A stretch of 5,800 nt of DNA, taken from Pseudomonadota bacterium. GTDB lineage: Bacteria > Pseudomonadota > Gammaproteobacteria > Acidithiobacillales > Acidithiobacillaceae. Below the pieces are notes generated by a model. It did no database searches and was not told the origin of the DNA. It saw only the letters and a list, made by a program, of their open reading frames with translations. The stretch is taken from NCBI GenBank assembly GCA_021818125.1, contig JAKAFG010000133.1, positions 1 to 5,800 of the forward strand. Reading direction: 5' to 3'. Below are positions 1 to 5,800 of the stretch, piece by piece; position 1 is the stretch's first letter; the number at the start of each line of letters is the position of its first letter. The translations under genes and the position numbers were made by a program.

Positions 1-1188
1 GGGGAGTTGCTGAGTGGTGTGGGTATTCCGCTGGAGCAGCACAGTGGATTGATGTCGGCGGTGTCACCCGGCTGGAAACTGCGGGTATTGCTGGCGCAGG
101 CGCTTTTTGCCGACCCCGATATTCTATTGCTGGACGAGCCGACCAATAACCTCGACATTCATACCATCCAGTGGCTGGAAGAACTCATCGGCAACATCAA
201 CAGCACCGTCATCATCATTTCCCATGACCGCCATTTTCTGAATAGCGTCTGTACCCACATGGCTGACCTGGATTATGGCGAGTTACGCATTTATCCCGGC
301 AATTATGATGAATATATGCAGGCTTCAACCCTGGTGCGGGATCAGTTGCTCGCCGATAATGACAAGAAAAAGGAGAAGATGGCCGAGTTGCAGGGCTTTG
401 TGAGCCGCTTCTCCGCCAATGCCTCCAAGGCCAAGCAGGCGACTTCCCGCGCCCGTCAGTTAGAGAAAATCCAGCTTGAAGAAGTAAAGCCTTCCAGTCG
501 GCAAAATCCCTATCTGGTCTTTAATCAGGAACGCAAACTCTATCGCAATGCCCTGGATGGGAAGGACCTGAGCAAATCCTTTGGCGATCTGCGCCTGTTT
601 CATAAAATGCGCTTGCATGTCGAGGCGGGCGAACGGATTGCGATTATCGGCTCCAATGGCTTGGGGAAAACCACCTTGTTGCGTTGTCTGATGGGCGAAT
701 TGACCACAGATGCCGGCGAAATAAAATGGGCGGAGAATGCGCGTATCGGTTACTTCGCCCAGGATTATGCCCCGGAATTTGCGGAGGATATGACGCTTTT
801 CGACTGGATGTGCCAGTGGCGCGGTGAGCGCGATGATGATCAGGTGATCCGCGGTGTGCTGGGCCGCCTGCTCTTCGGGCAGGATCAGGTCAATCGTTCG
901 GTCAAGGTGCTCTCCGGTGGCGAAAAGGGCCGGATGCTCTTCGGCAAGCTCACCCTGCAGAAACCCAATGTGCTGATTCTCGATGAACCGACCAACCATC
1001 TGGATATGGAATCCATCGAGTCTCTCAACTCGGCCCTGGAAAAATACGACGGAACCTTGCTTTTTGTCAGTCATGACCGGGAATTTGTGTCTTCACTGGC
1101 CACCCGCATTATCGAATTCACCCCGCGGGGCATTCAGGACTTCAAGGGCACCTATGAGGATTATCTGCGCAGTCAGGGCATGGGCTGA
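1..1188 (+). CDS. ybiT: ABC-F family ATPase, YbiT subfamily (5'-truncated by window edge)
   Basis: The reading frame is already open at base 1 (Gly-Glu-Leu-Leu), so the 395 residues seen are the C-terminal part of a protein that is about 530 residues in E. coli YbiT; the first Walker A lies outside. ABC-F proteins are soluble tandem ATPases without membrane domains that bind the ribosomal E site and modulate translation; YbiT's precise role is less clear than that of EttA. Numbered from base 1, the first ATPase domain shows an atypical signature (SPGWKLR), Walker B LLLDEPTNNLD (D45, E46) and H-switch His75. A charged interdomain linker follows (about residues 95-180, rich in Lys, Glu and Arg). 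The second domain has Walker A GSNGLGKTT (217-225), signature LSGGEKGR (304-311), Walker B LILDEPTNHLD (D328, E329) and H-switch His358. The C-terminus (YEDYLRSQGMG) ends as YbiT does, without the extra C-terminal domain of Uup. Stretches such as ALFADPDILLLDEPTNNLD and SRFSANASK match E. coli YbiT as I remember it. Its GC is lower than that of its neighbours. Both glutamates are present, so it should be active. Confidence 0.95.
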   Translation, partial: GELLSGVGIPLEQHSGLMSAVSPGWKLRVLLAQALFADPDILLLDEPTNNLDIHTIQWLEELIGNINSTVIIISHDRHFLNSVCTHMADLDYGELRIYPGNYDEYMQASTLVRDQLLADNDKKKEKMAELQGFVSRFSANASKAKQATSRARQLEKIQLEEVKPSSRQNPYLVFNQERKLYRNALDGKDLSKSFGDLRLFHKMRLHVEAGERIAIIGSNGLGKTTLLRCLMGELTTDAGEIKWAENARIGYFAQDYAPEFAEDMTLFDWMCQWRGERDDDQVIRGVLGRLLFGQDQVNRSVKVLSGGEKGRMLFGKLTLQKPNVLILDEPTNHLDMESIESLNSALEKYDGTLLFVSHDREFVSSLATRIIEFTPRGIQDFKGTYEDYLRSQGMG

Positions 1189-1200
1189 AGATGGGCGGAA

Positions 1201-1509
1201 TTATTTTTTTCGGTAAAAGGGGTTCCATATACCGATAAAGAGTAAAACAACGCCGACCAGAAAAATTTCGCCGATCCATTTCCAGTGAACGAGATTCAAC
1301 ACGTTCGCCAGATGCAACAGGCTTTGCGCCTGGGCATCGACGCCATGGTGGACCGCCAGTTCCGCCACGGCGTTGGTTTTGAACACCACGCCCAGATAGC
1401 GCAGCACCATCAGCAGCAGATCCGCAATAAGCAGCCCGGCGCCGATGTACACCCACCAGACGCGCGAGAAAGCGATGCGCCGCATCCGCCGCTCAGGCCC
1501 GCCAGCCAT
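1201..1509 (-). CDS. Small two-helix inner-membrane protein, function unknown
   Basis: I do not recognise a family. The 102-residue product has a basic N-terminus (Arg at 7, 8, 10, 11), a hydrophobic helix at about residues 17-36, a mostly polar connecting segment at 44-76 with several His, Asn and Gln residues, a second hydrophobic helix at about 79-95, and a basic tail ending NPFYRKK. By the positive-inside rule both ends face the cytoplasm and the loop faces the periplasm. There is no signal-peptidase or lipobox motif. The ATG at 1509 lies inside the end of the phosphohexomutase gene (17-base overlap), with AGG six bases upstream of it within that gene, which suggests translational coupling. 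A second in-frame ATG at 1485 (residue 9), ten bases past the mutase stop, would give 94 residues and keep both helices; the choice between them is open. Its TAA stop sits 12 bases from the convergent ybiT stop. The clear two-helix profile in one frame, plus the operon-like placement, argues that the gene is real. Confidence 0.72.
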   Translation of the reverse strand: MAGGPERRMRRIAFSRVWWVYIGAGLLIADLLLMVLRYLGVVFKTNAVAELAVHHGVDAQAQSLLHLANVLNLVHWKWIGEIFLVGVVLLFIGIWNPFYRKK

Positions 1510-2944
1510 TCATGACCTGTAAGGCAGTCCGCAGCATGGTCTCGGCTCGCTCCGGGCTATCGGCCTCCGTATAGCAGCGCAGTTCCGGCGCGTTGCCGGA
1601 AGGCCGCAGATGAATGATGCCGCCCGGCGCGAGGGTCACCCGGATGCCGTCCGTCAGATCCATGTGCTGCGCGTCACCCGCGATTTCTCCGAAGGCAGCG
1701 TTGAAAGCCGCGAGATTCGCCACCTTGTCCTTGCCGCGAAAAGCATCCAGGTAGCGCTGACTCAGTGCCGTGGGAAAGTGCTGTAAACGGTCACTGGCGG
1801 TAAAACGGGGCGGCAGATCGGCCAGCAAGGCCGCCAGAGGGATGCCCCGCTCCTGCGCCGCCGTCAGCACCGTCAACATGGGCAGAATCGCGTCGCGGGT
1901 GGGGAGTGGCGCCAGGGTGCGGCCATTACGGGTGAGCGGACTGCCCAGCAGAAAGCCGCCGTTCGCTTCATAACCACAGACGGGCATCTGTCCCTCCTGC
2001 AAAGCGCCCTGCATCGCCGCTATGACATAAGGGGAACCAATCCGGGTGCGCAGGGTTTCCGGGAAAAAGGCGGACATCTCCAGCGCCGTATTGCTGCTTA
2101 CCGGCGTGACTACCGTATGGGCGCCCAGGGCATGAGCCGTCAGAATCCCCAGTACATCACCGCGCCACCAGCGGCCTTCATGGTCAGCGATCATGGGACG
2201 GTCAGCGTCGCCGTCTGTGGTAAGGAGCGCATCGAGATGGTGCTCAGCCACCGCACGCTGTGCCAGAACCGTGTCTTCGGGGCGCAGGGCCTCGGTGTCC
2301 AGGGCCACAAAATCCGCCGAGCGGCCCAGGGGCAGCACCTCGGCACCCAGCGACTCCAGCAGTGTCACCAGCAGATCACGGGCGACGCCGGAGTGCTGGT
2401 AGACGCCCAGTCGCCACCCGGCAAGACTGTCCGCGCCGAAAAAGTCCGGGTAACGCTGCTGATAGAGCGCCAGCCAGTGCGGGTCGGGATCAGGCAAAAC
2501 GGGTGGTTTGCGCAGCGCGCCCCCGTCGTCGAAAAGCGCTGCATCCACCGTCATATCCTGACGCAGGATCCCTGCCTCATCGGCCTTCATCAATTCCCCA
2601 TGGGGGCGGTTAAACTTGATGCCGTTGCGATCAAAAGGAATATGACTGCCGGTGACCATCAGCGATGGTACCCCCGCCGTCAGCCCCGCAAAAGCCAGTG
2701 CCGGTGAGGGGAGATATCCGGCAAACTCCGGTTGCCCGCCTTCCGCGAGGACAGCAGCCCAGGCCGCGGCCAGCATCGGCGGCGTGCTGGGACGCAGGTC
2801 GCCGCCCAGTATTACCACATCCCCGGCGTGAAACTCGCCGATTTCCGCAAGATAGCGCAGAAAAGCCCGCGTATGTACATAAACGACCTGATCCGTGAGG
2901 TCTACCACCAGACCCCGCAACCCACTCGTCCCAAAAGCCGCCAT
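1493..2944 (-). CDS. Alpha-D-phosphohexomutase (putative phosphomannomutase/phosphoglucomutase)
   Basis: Enzymes of this family interconvert hexose 6-phosphates and 1-phosphates through a phosphoserine and Mg2+, in the cytoplasm, feeding nucleotide-sugar synthesis for polysaccharide or LPS. The 483-residue product has the full four-part arrangement: N-terminal FGTSGLRG (4-11), catalytic loop TGSHIPFDRNGIKF (98-111, phosphoserine Ser100), metal loop DGDADR (244-249), sugar-recognition loop GYEANGG (324-330), and phosphate-binding RPSGNAPELRCYTEA (447-461). Length is normal for the family. The loops differ from the textbook TASHNP, GEMSGH and SGTEP forms, which points to a distinct subfamily. 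I recall similar TGSHIP sequences in rhizobial phosphomannomutases such as NoeK, so phosphomannomutase is favoured, but the substrate is not proven. The start at 2944 is chosen because AGAGGGG lies six bases upstream and the conserved FGTSGLRG follows at once; an in-frame ATG at 2977 would add 11 residues but has no ribosome binding site. The small membrane-protein gene overlaps its 3' end. Confidence 0.92.
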   Translation of the reverse strand: MAAFGTSGLRGLVVDLTDQVVYVHTRAFLRYLAEIGEFHAGDVVILGGDLRPSTPPMLAAAWAAVLAEGGQPEFAGYLPSPALAFAGLTAGVPSLMVTGSHIPFDRNGIKFNRPHGELMKADEAGILRQDMTVDAALFDDGGALRKPPVLPDPDPHWLALYQQRYPDFFGADSLAGWRLGVYQHSGVARDLLVTLLESLGAEVLPLGRSADFVALDTEALRPEDTVLAQRAVAEHHLDALLTTDGDADRPMIADHEGRWWRGDVLGILTAHALGAHTVVTPVSSNTALEMSAFFPETLRTRIGSPYVIAAMQGALQEGQMPVCGYEANGGFLLGSPLTRNGRTLAPLPTRDAILPMLTVLTAAQERGIPLAALLADLPPRFTASDRLQHFPTALSQRYLDAFRGKDKVANLAAFNAAFGEIAGDAQHMDLTDGIRVTLAPGGIIHLRPSGNAPELRCYTEADSPERAETMLRTALQVMNGWRA

Positions 2945-2950
2945 CGCCTG

Positions 2951-2957
2951 CCCCTCT
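2951..2957 (-). promoter_or_regulatory. Ribosome binding site deciding the mutase start
   Basis: Read on the - strand this is AGAGGGG, ending six bases before the ATG at 2944, a good Shine-Dalgarno match at good spacing. It supports 2944 over the upstream ATG at 2977, which is preceded by CTTGCCGTTATC with no purine-rich site. Confidence 0.65.
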
Positions 2958-3095
2958 GTGCCCACCGTTTCGCCCATGATAACGGCAAGCCGCTGGCGGG
3001 GATACTGGCGGACCAGATCGAACGGCTTCCCCTCCTACCCCTCGACTGTGTACTATCTACGGTTTGTGCTGCGGCGTCGTCCGGGCACATTTCCT

Positions 3096-3101
3096 GATAA
3101 T
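3096..3101 (+). promoter_or_regulatory. Possible -10 box for the SNF2 gene
   Basis: GATAAT matches five of six bases of the sigma-70 consensus TATAAT and ends 23 bases before the SNF2 ATG at 3125. The expected -35 position (about 3072-3078) reads GC-rich and does not resemble TTGACA, and there is no extended -10 TG. If real, it would give a very short leader of about 17 bases. This is a weak, position-based suggestion. Confidence 0.25.
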
Positions 3102-3124
3102 GCTTACACCACCGAGCAAACCCC

Positions 3125-5800
3125 ATGCCCACCAAGAACGACTGGATGAACTGGCACCGCGATGCCAGTACGATGCCCACGCTGGAGACGTACAGCTATG
3201 AAGACATCCGCAGTTGGCTGGGTGATCTGGAGATTCGCAAGGCCCAACCTTACCAGAAGTCCATCAGCCAGCTGGAGCAGCGCGGCGGCACCGACCTCAG
3301 CGCCCTGGTACAGGGCACGGCACGCAAGCCGTACCGGGTAGACATTCACCTCAGCCAGGGGCACCTGGTGACCCTGTGTACCTGCCCGGTGGGCAGTCGC
3401 TGCAAGCATGTCACGGCAGTGCTCCTCGCTCTGCTCGCCCAGCGCAGCCACACGGTGCCGACGCCGGTTTTGCGCCCCCATGTGATGCAATGGCTGAGCG
3501 AACTGCGCTCCCACCTGGAGCCGCCCAAACCCAAGCCCCCGACCACCACTTACGCCCTATACTGGCTGCTGGAACTGAACAACAGGCGCCACCAAGGTCC
3601 GGTACTCAGTTGTCACAAGGCCCGCCTGAACAAGACGGGAGAATGTACTGATCTCACCCATTGGTACAATTTTGAAGGCGCTCTACGCCGCCCACCAAGC
3701 TTTATTGATGAAACGGACCAACGTGCCTTGCGGCGCCTGCTGCTGGAAGACCCTTACGCTAGCCAAACCGGTGAATTTGATCTCGGCCCCCGCCATGGCG
3801 CCGCGGCGCTCACCTTGCTCGCGGGCACAGGGCGTCTCTTCGGCAACACATTGACCAACCCAGCCCTGCGCCTGGGCGACAACCGGCCCGGCACTCTGAC
3901 CTGGAAAGTCAGCAAGGGTGGGGAGCAATATCCGGCATTGGAAACCACGCCACCCGCCAGCGGTTACCTGCCACTGGATATTGCCTGGTATCTGGATGGA
4001 GAAACCCAGGAAATCGGCCCGATCGACACGGATATGCCGGTCACCGTCCTGCGCGATCTGTTGCAGGCACCGCCCCTCAATGCGCAAGAAGCCGGCCTTT
4101 TGCGTGAGATGCTGGAACAGTCGGCGCCTGGCCTCCCCGCACCCGTGACCGATCCCGAACAGGAGTTACGGGAGATTGCTGCGCCTCTGCAAGCCCTGCT
4201 CTGGTGTGACACCCTGGCCCTCCTCGGCATTCAGGCACACCGCAACTATGCAGGCCAATGGAGCCCTACCTGCCGCTTCGACTATGCGCAACCCGCTTTT
4301 GTGTATGGCCCCGCACACATCGCCATAGACGACGACAGTGCCATCCAGACCCTCAATAATGGCGAAATGGTCCGCATAAAACGCGACACGGCAGCCGAAA
4401 AACGGGCGCTGCAGGCATTGGGTAAAACCGGCCTGAAGCCCGTCAAAGTCAGCATCTTCCACAGCCTGTCGCTGCTGCCGCATCCCATCTATGGCCTGGC
4501 CAGTGAGGCTGACTGGGACGGATTCATGACGACGGGCGTTGATGCACTCCGCGACCAAGGCTGGGAAGTGCGCTGGCCTGATGGCTTCCGCCACTACTTC
4601 CTGCAAGTGGACGAATGGGATATGCAGGTGGATGGCGCCGAAGAGGGCTGGCTGGGTCTGGATGTCGGCATCGTGGTGGACGGCAAACGGCTGGCACTGG
4701 CCCCCCTGCTCGGCGCCCTCTTCACCCGCGATCCGCGCTGGCTGAATCCGGGTGGCCTCAGCACTATCCCTGATGATGAGCACATTCACCTGCACACCCC
4801 GGCGGGTATCCCGATCCAGACCACGGCGGATCGCCTGAAACCACTGGTCGGCACCCTCATCGATCTGTTCAGCCTTGGCGCTTCAGGCCCTCTGCGGATG
4901 TCCGCCTTTGATGCGCCGCGCCTCGCCCGGTTGGCGGATAACAGCCAGTGGCGTAGTGAGGGTATGGATGCCGTGCGTGCCCTGGCCAAGCGCCTGCCCC
5001 AAAATGGGGAGATTACACCCGTCGCCCTGCCCGCAGGTTTCGCCCTCCCCCTGCGCCCTTATCAGCAGGATGGACTCGCCTGGCTGCAATTCCTGCGCGA
5101 GCATCATTTGGGTGGCATTCTCGCGGACGACATGGGTCTCGGCAAAACCGCGCAAACCCTCGCCCACCTGCTGCTGGAGAAGGAGAGCGGCCGCCTGACC
5201 GATCCCGCCCTGATCATCATGCCCACCTCCCTGATTCATAACTGGCGGGAAGAAGCAGAGCGCTTCGCCCCCGACCTGCGGGTACTCTCCCTGCACGGTA
5301 AAGAGCGCAGCAGCCGCTTTGCCGAAATACCCAACCATGATCTGATTCTCACCACCTATCCGCTGGTCTGGCGGGACATTGAGACGCTCAAGGACCAGCG
5401 TTTTCATCTGCTGATTCTCGACGAGGCGCAGATGGTCAAGAATGCGCAGGGCCGTGCCGCCGAAGCTATTCGCGAGATTCCCACCCGGCATCGACTCGCC
5501 CTCACCGGCACACCGCTGGAAAACCATCTCGGCGAACTCTGGGCGCAATTCGACTTCCTCCTGCCCGGCTTTCTCGGCGACTCGCGCAGCTTCCAACGGG
5601 TCTGGCGCGGCCCCATCGAACGCCACGGAGATGCCGAGCGTCTGGATTTGCTGGCCCGTCGGGTGCGTCCCTTCATCCTGCGCCGCCGCAAGGAAGAAGT
5701 CGCCAAAGAACTCCCCGAGAAAACCATTATCATCCGCTCCATGGATATTGACGGGGCTCAGCGCGACCTTTACGAAACCGTACGCAGCGCGCTGCATAAA
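3125..5800 (+). CDS. SWIM zinc-finger SNF2-family DNA-dependent ATPase (3'-truncated by window edge)
   Basis: I translated this frame codon by codon: 892 codons without a stop up to the last base. SNF2 ATPases translocate on duplex DNA to remodel DNA-bound complexes; bacterial examples act in transcription recycling, repair or defence, and the role here is unknown. A SWIM zinc finger (CxC-x5-CxH: C85, C87, C93, H95) marks the N-terminus and is expected to bind DNA or protein. Residues about 100-640 contain no motif I can name, although the strand around W509 (GWLGLDVGIVVDGKRLALAPLL region) resembles the pre-ATPase region of other bacterial SNF2 proteins. The first RecA lobe is complete: LRPYQ (643-647), motif I DDMGLGKT (668-675, K674), Ia PTSLIHNW (700-707), II DEAQ (766-769), III LTGTPLEN (793-800), then RRRK (853-856) and LPEKT (863-867). 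Motifs IV-VI lie beyond the edge; about 1,100 residues in total would be usual. ATG 3125 has only a weak GAG eight bases upstream; ATGs at 3146 and 3173 are alternatives that keep the SWIM finger. Confidence 0.95.
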   Translation, partial: MPTKNDWMNWHRDASTMPTLETYSYEDIRSWLGDLEIRKAQPYQKSISQLEQRGGTDLSALVQGTARKPYRVDIHLSQGHLVTLCTCPVGSRCKHVTAVLLALLAQRSHTVPTPVLRPHVMQWLSELRSHLEPPKPKPPTTTYALYWLLELNNRRHQGPVLSCHKARLNKTGECTDLTHWYNFEGALRRPPSFIDETDQRALRRLLLEDPYASQTGEFDLGPRHGAAALTLLAGTGRLFGNTLTNPALRLGDNRPGTLTWKVSKGGEQYPALETTPPASGYLPLDIAWYLDGETQEIGPIDTDMPVTVLRDLLQAPPLNAQEAGLLREMLEQSAPGLPAPVTDPEQELREIAAPLQALLWCDTLALLGIQAHRNYAGQWSPTCRFDYAQPAFVYGPAHIAIDDDSAIQTLNNGEMVRIKRDTAAEKRALQALGKTGLKPVKVSIFHSLSLLPHPIYGLASEADWDGFMTTGVDALRDQGWEVRWPDGFRHYFLQVDEWDMQVDGAEEGWLGLDVGIVVDGKRLALAPLLGALFTRDPRWLNPGGLSTIPDDEHIHLHTPAGIPIQTTADRLKPLVGTLIDLFSLGASGPLRMSAFDAPRLARLADNSQWRSEGMDAVRALAKRLPQNGEITPVALPAGFALPLRPYQQDGLAWLQFLREHHLGGILADDMGLGKTAQTLAHLLLEKESGRLTDPALIIMPTSLIHNWREEAERFAPDLRVLSLHGKERSSRFAEIPNHDLILTTYPLVWRDIETLKDQRFHLLILDEAQMVKNAQGRAAEAIREIPTRHRLALTGTPLENHLGELWAQFDFLLPGFLGDSRSFQRVWRGPIERHGDAERLDLLARRVRPFILRRRKEEVAKELPEKTIIIRSMDIDGAQRDLYETVRSALHK

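Larger units (their letters stand above)
2945..3124. other. Divergent intergenic region between the mutase and SNF2 genes
   Basis: These 180 bases separate two divergent starts and should carry both promoters. I see no strong paired -35/-10 elements on either strand. On the + strand there is a lone GATAAT. On the - strand there is a weak GATAGT (complement of 3052-3057) without a matching -35. A direct repeat CTGGCGG occurs at 2993-2999 and 3005-3011, twelve bases apart. A pyrimidine tract at 3027-3043 reads on the - strand as GAGGGGTAGGAGGGGAA, a strong Shine-Dalgarno look-alike with no usual start codon at the right distance. No terminator hairpin or RNA gene is evident. Confidence 0.6.

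Noticed and set aside
460..1074. Antisense open frame opposite ybiT
   Set aside because: It overlaps the well-supported second ATPase domain of YbiT and its translation resembles no protein family.
1173..1210. Possible Rho-independent terminator after ybiT (TCAG/CTGA pairing and T7 run)
   Set aside because: The stem is only four base pairs and lies about 15 bases before the T run, too weak and too far to support a terminator.
2117..2707. + strand open frame opposite the mutase
   Set aside because: The - strand encodes the mutase's metal and catalytic loops across this span; the + frame is a shadow.
3376..3854. Short + strand open frames inside the 5' part of the SNF2 gene
   Set aside because: They are out of frame with the uninterrupted 892-codon SNF2 frame, which carries the SWIM finger just before them.
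4166..4795. Antisense open frame (about 209 residues) within the SNF2 gene
   Set aside because: It lies wholly inside the continuous + strand coding frame, has no recognisable motif and no neighbour-like context.
4883..5797. Long antisense open frame (about 304 residues) opposite the SNF2 motor
   Set aside because: The + strand frame here encodes complete SNF2 motifs; the antisense frame is a by-product of GC-rich codon usage and its translation shows no domain.
3125..5800. SNF2 gene as part of a phage-defence island such as a DISARM-like system
   Set aside because: No methylase, PLD, DUF1998 or other defence partner is visible, and the neighbours are ordinary metabolic and translation genes; an SNF2 motor alone is not evidence of defence.

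Overview
The window holds four protein-coding genes, two of them cut by the window edges, packed tightly with only about 190 bases that are not coding. Codon usage, the E. coli-like YbiT protein and the moderate-to-high GC content (about 47-60% in hand-counted lines of the first gene, 62-68% in lines of the later ones) fit a proteobacterium. An Acidithiobacillus-like or other gammaproteobacterial host is my best guess, but this is inference from general resemblance and has not been tested.

Layout: (1) 1-1188, + strand, the 3' three quarters of an ABC-F ATPase gene of the YbiT subfamily (ribosome-associated translation factor family). (2) 1201-1509, - strand, a small two-helix membrane protein of unknown function, converging on ybiT with 12 bases between the stop codons. 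(3) 1493-2944, - strand, an alpha-D-phosphohexomutase (phosphomannomutase/phosphoglucomutase family). It lies directly upstream of the small membrane protein gene and overlaps its start by 17 bases, so the two very probably form a translationally coupled pair. (4) 2945-3124, a divergent intergenic region that must carry the control signals for both sides. (5) 3125 to the right edge, + strand, the first 892 codons of a SWIM zinc-finger/SNF2-family DNA-dependent ATPase. This frame is open without a stop up to the last base, and the second RecA lobe lies outside the window.

No functional link between the three transcription units is evident. The mutase probably supplies sugar-1-phosphates for surface polysaccharide, the ABC-F protein acts at the ribosome, and the SNF2 protein remodels DNA-protein or RNA-polymerase complexes. 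I found no tRNA, rRNA, CRISPR array, insertion sequence, integrase or attachment site. I saw no convincing evidence of a new multi-gene system. The points most worth checking are the SWIM-SNF2 protein with its roughly 500-residue middle region of unclear function, the uncharacterised membrane protein coupled to the mutase, and the variant catalytic loops and unsettled start of the mutase.
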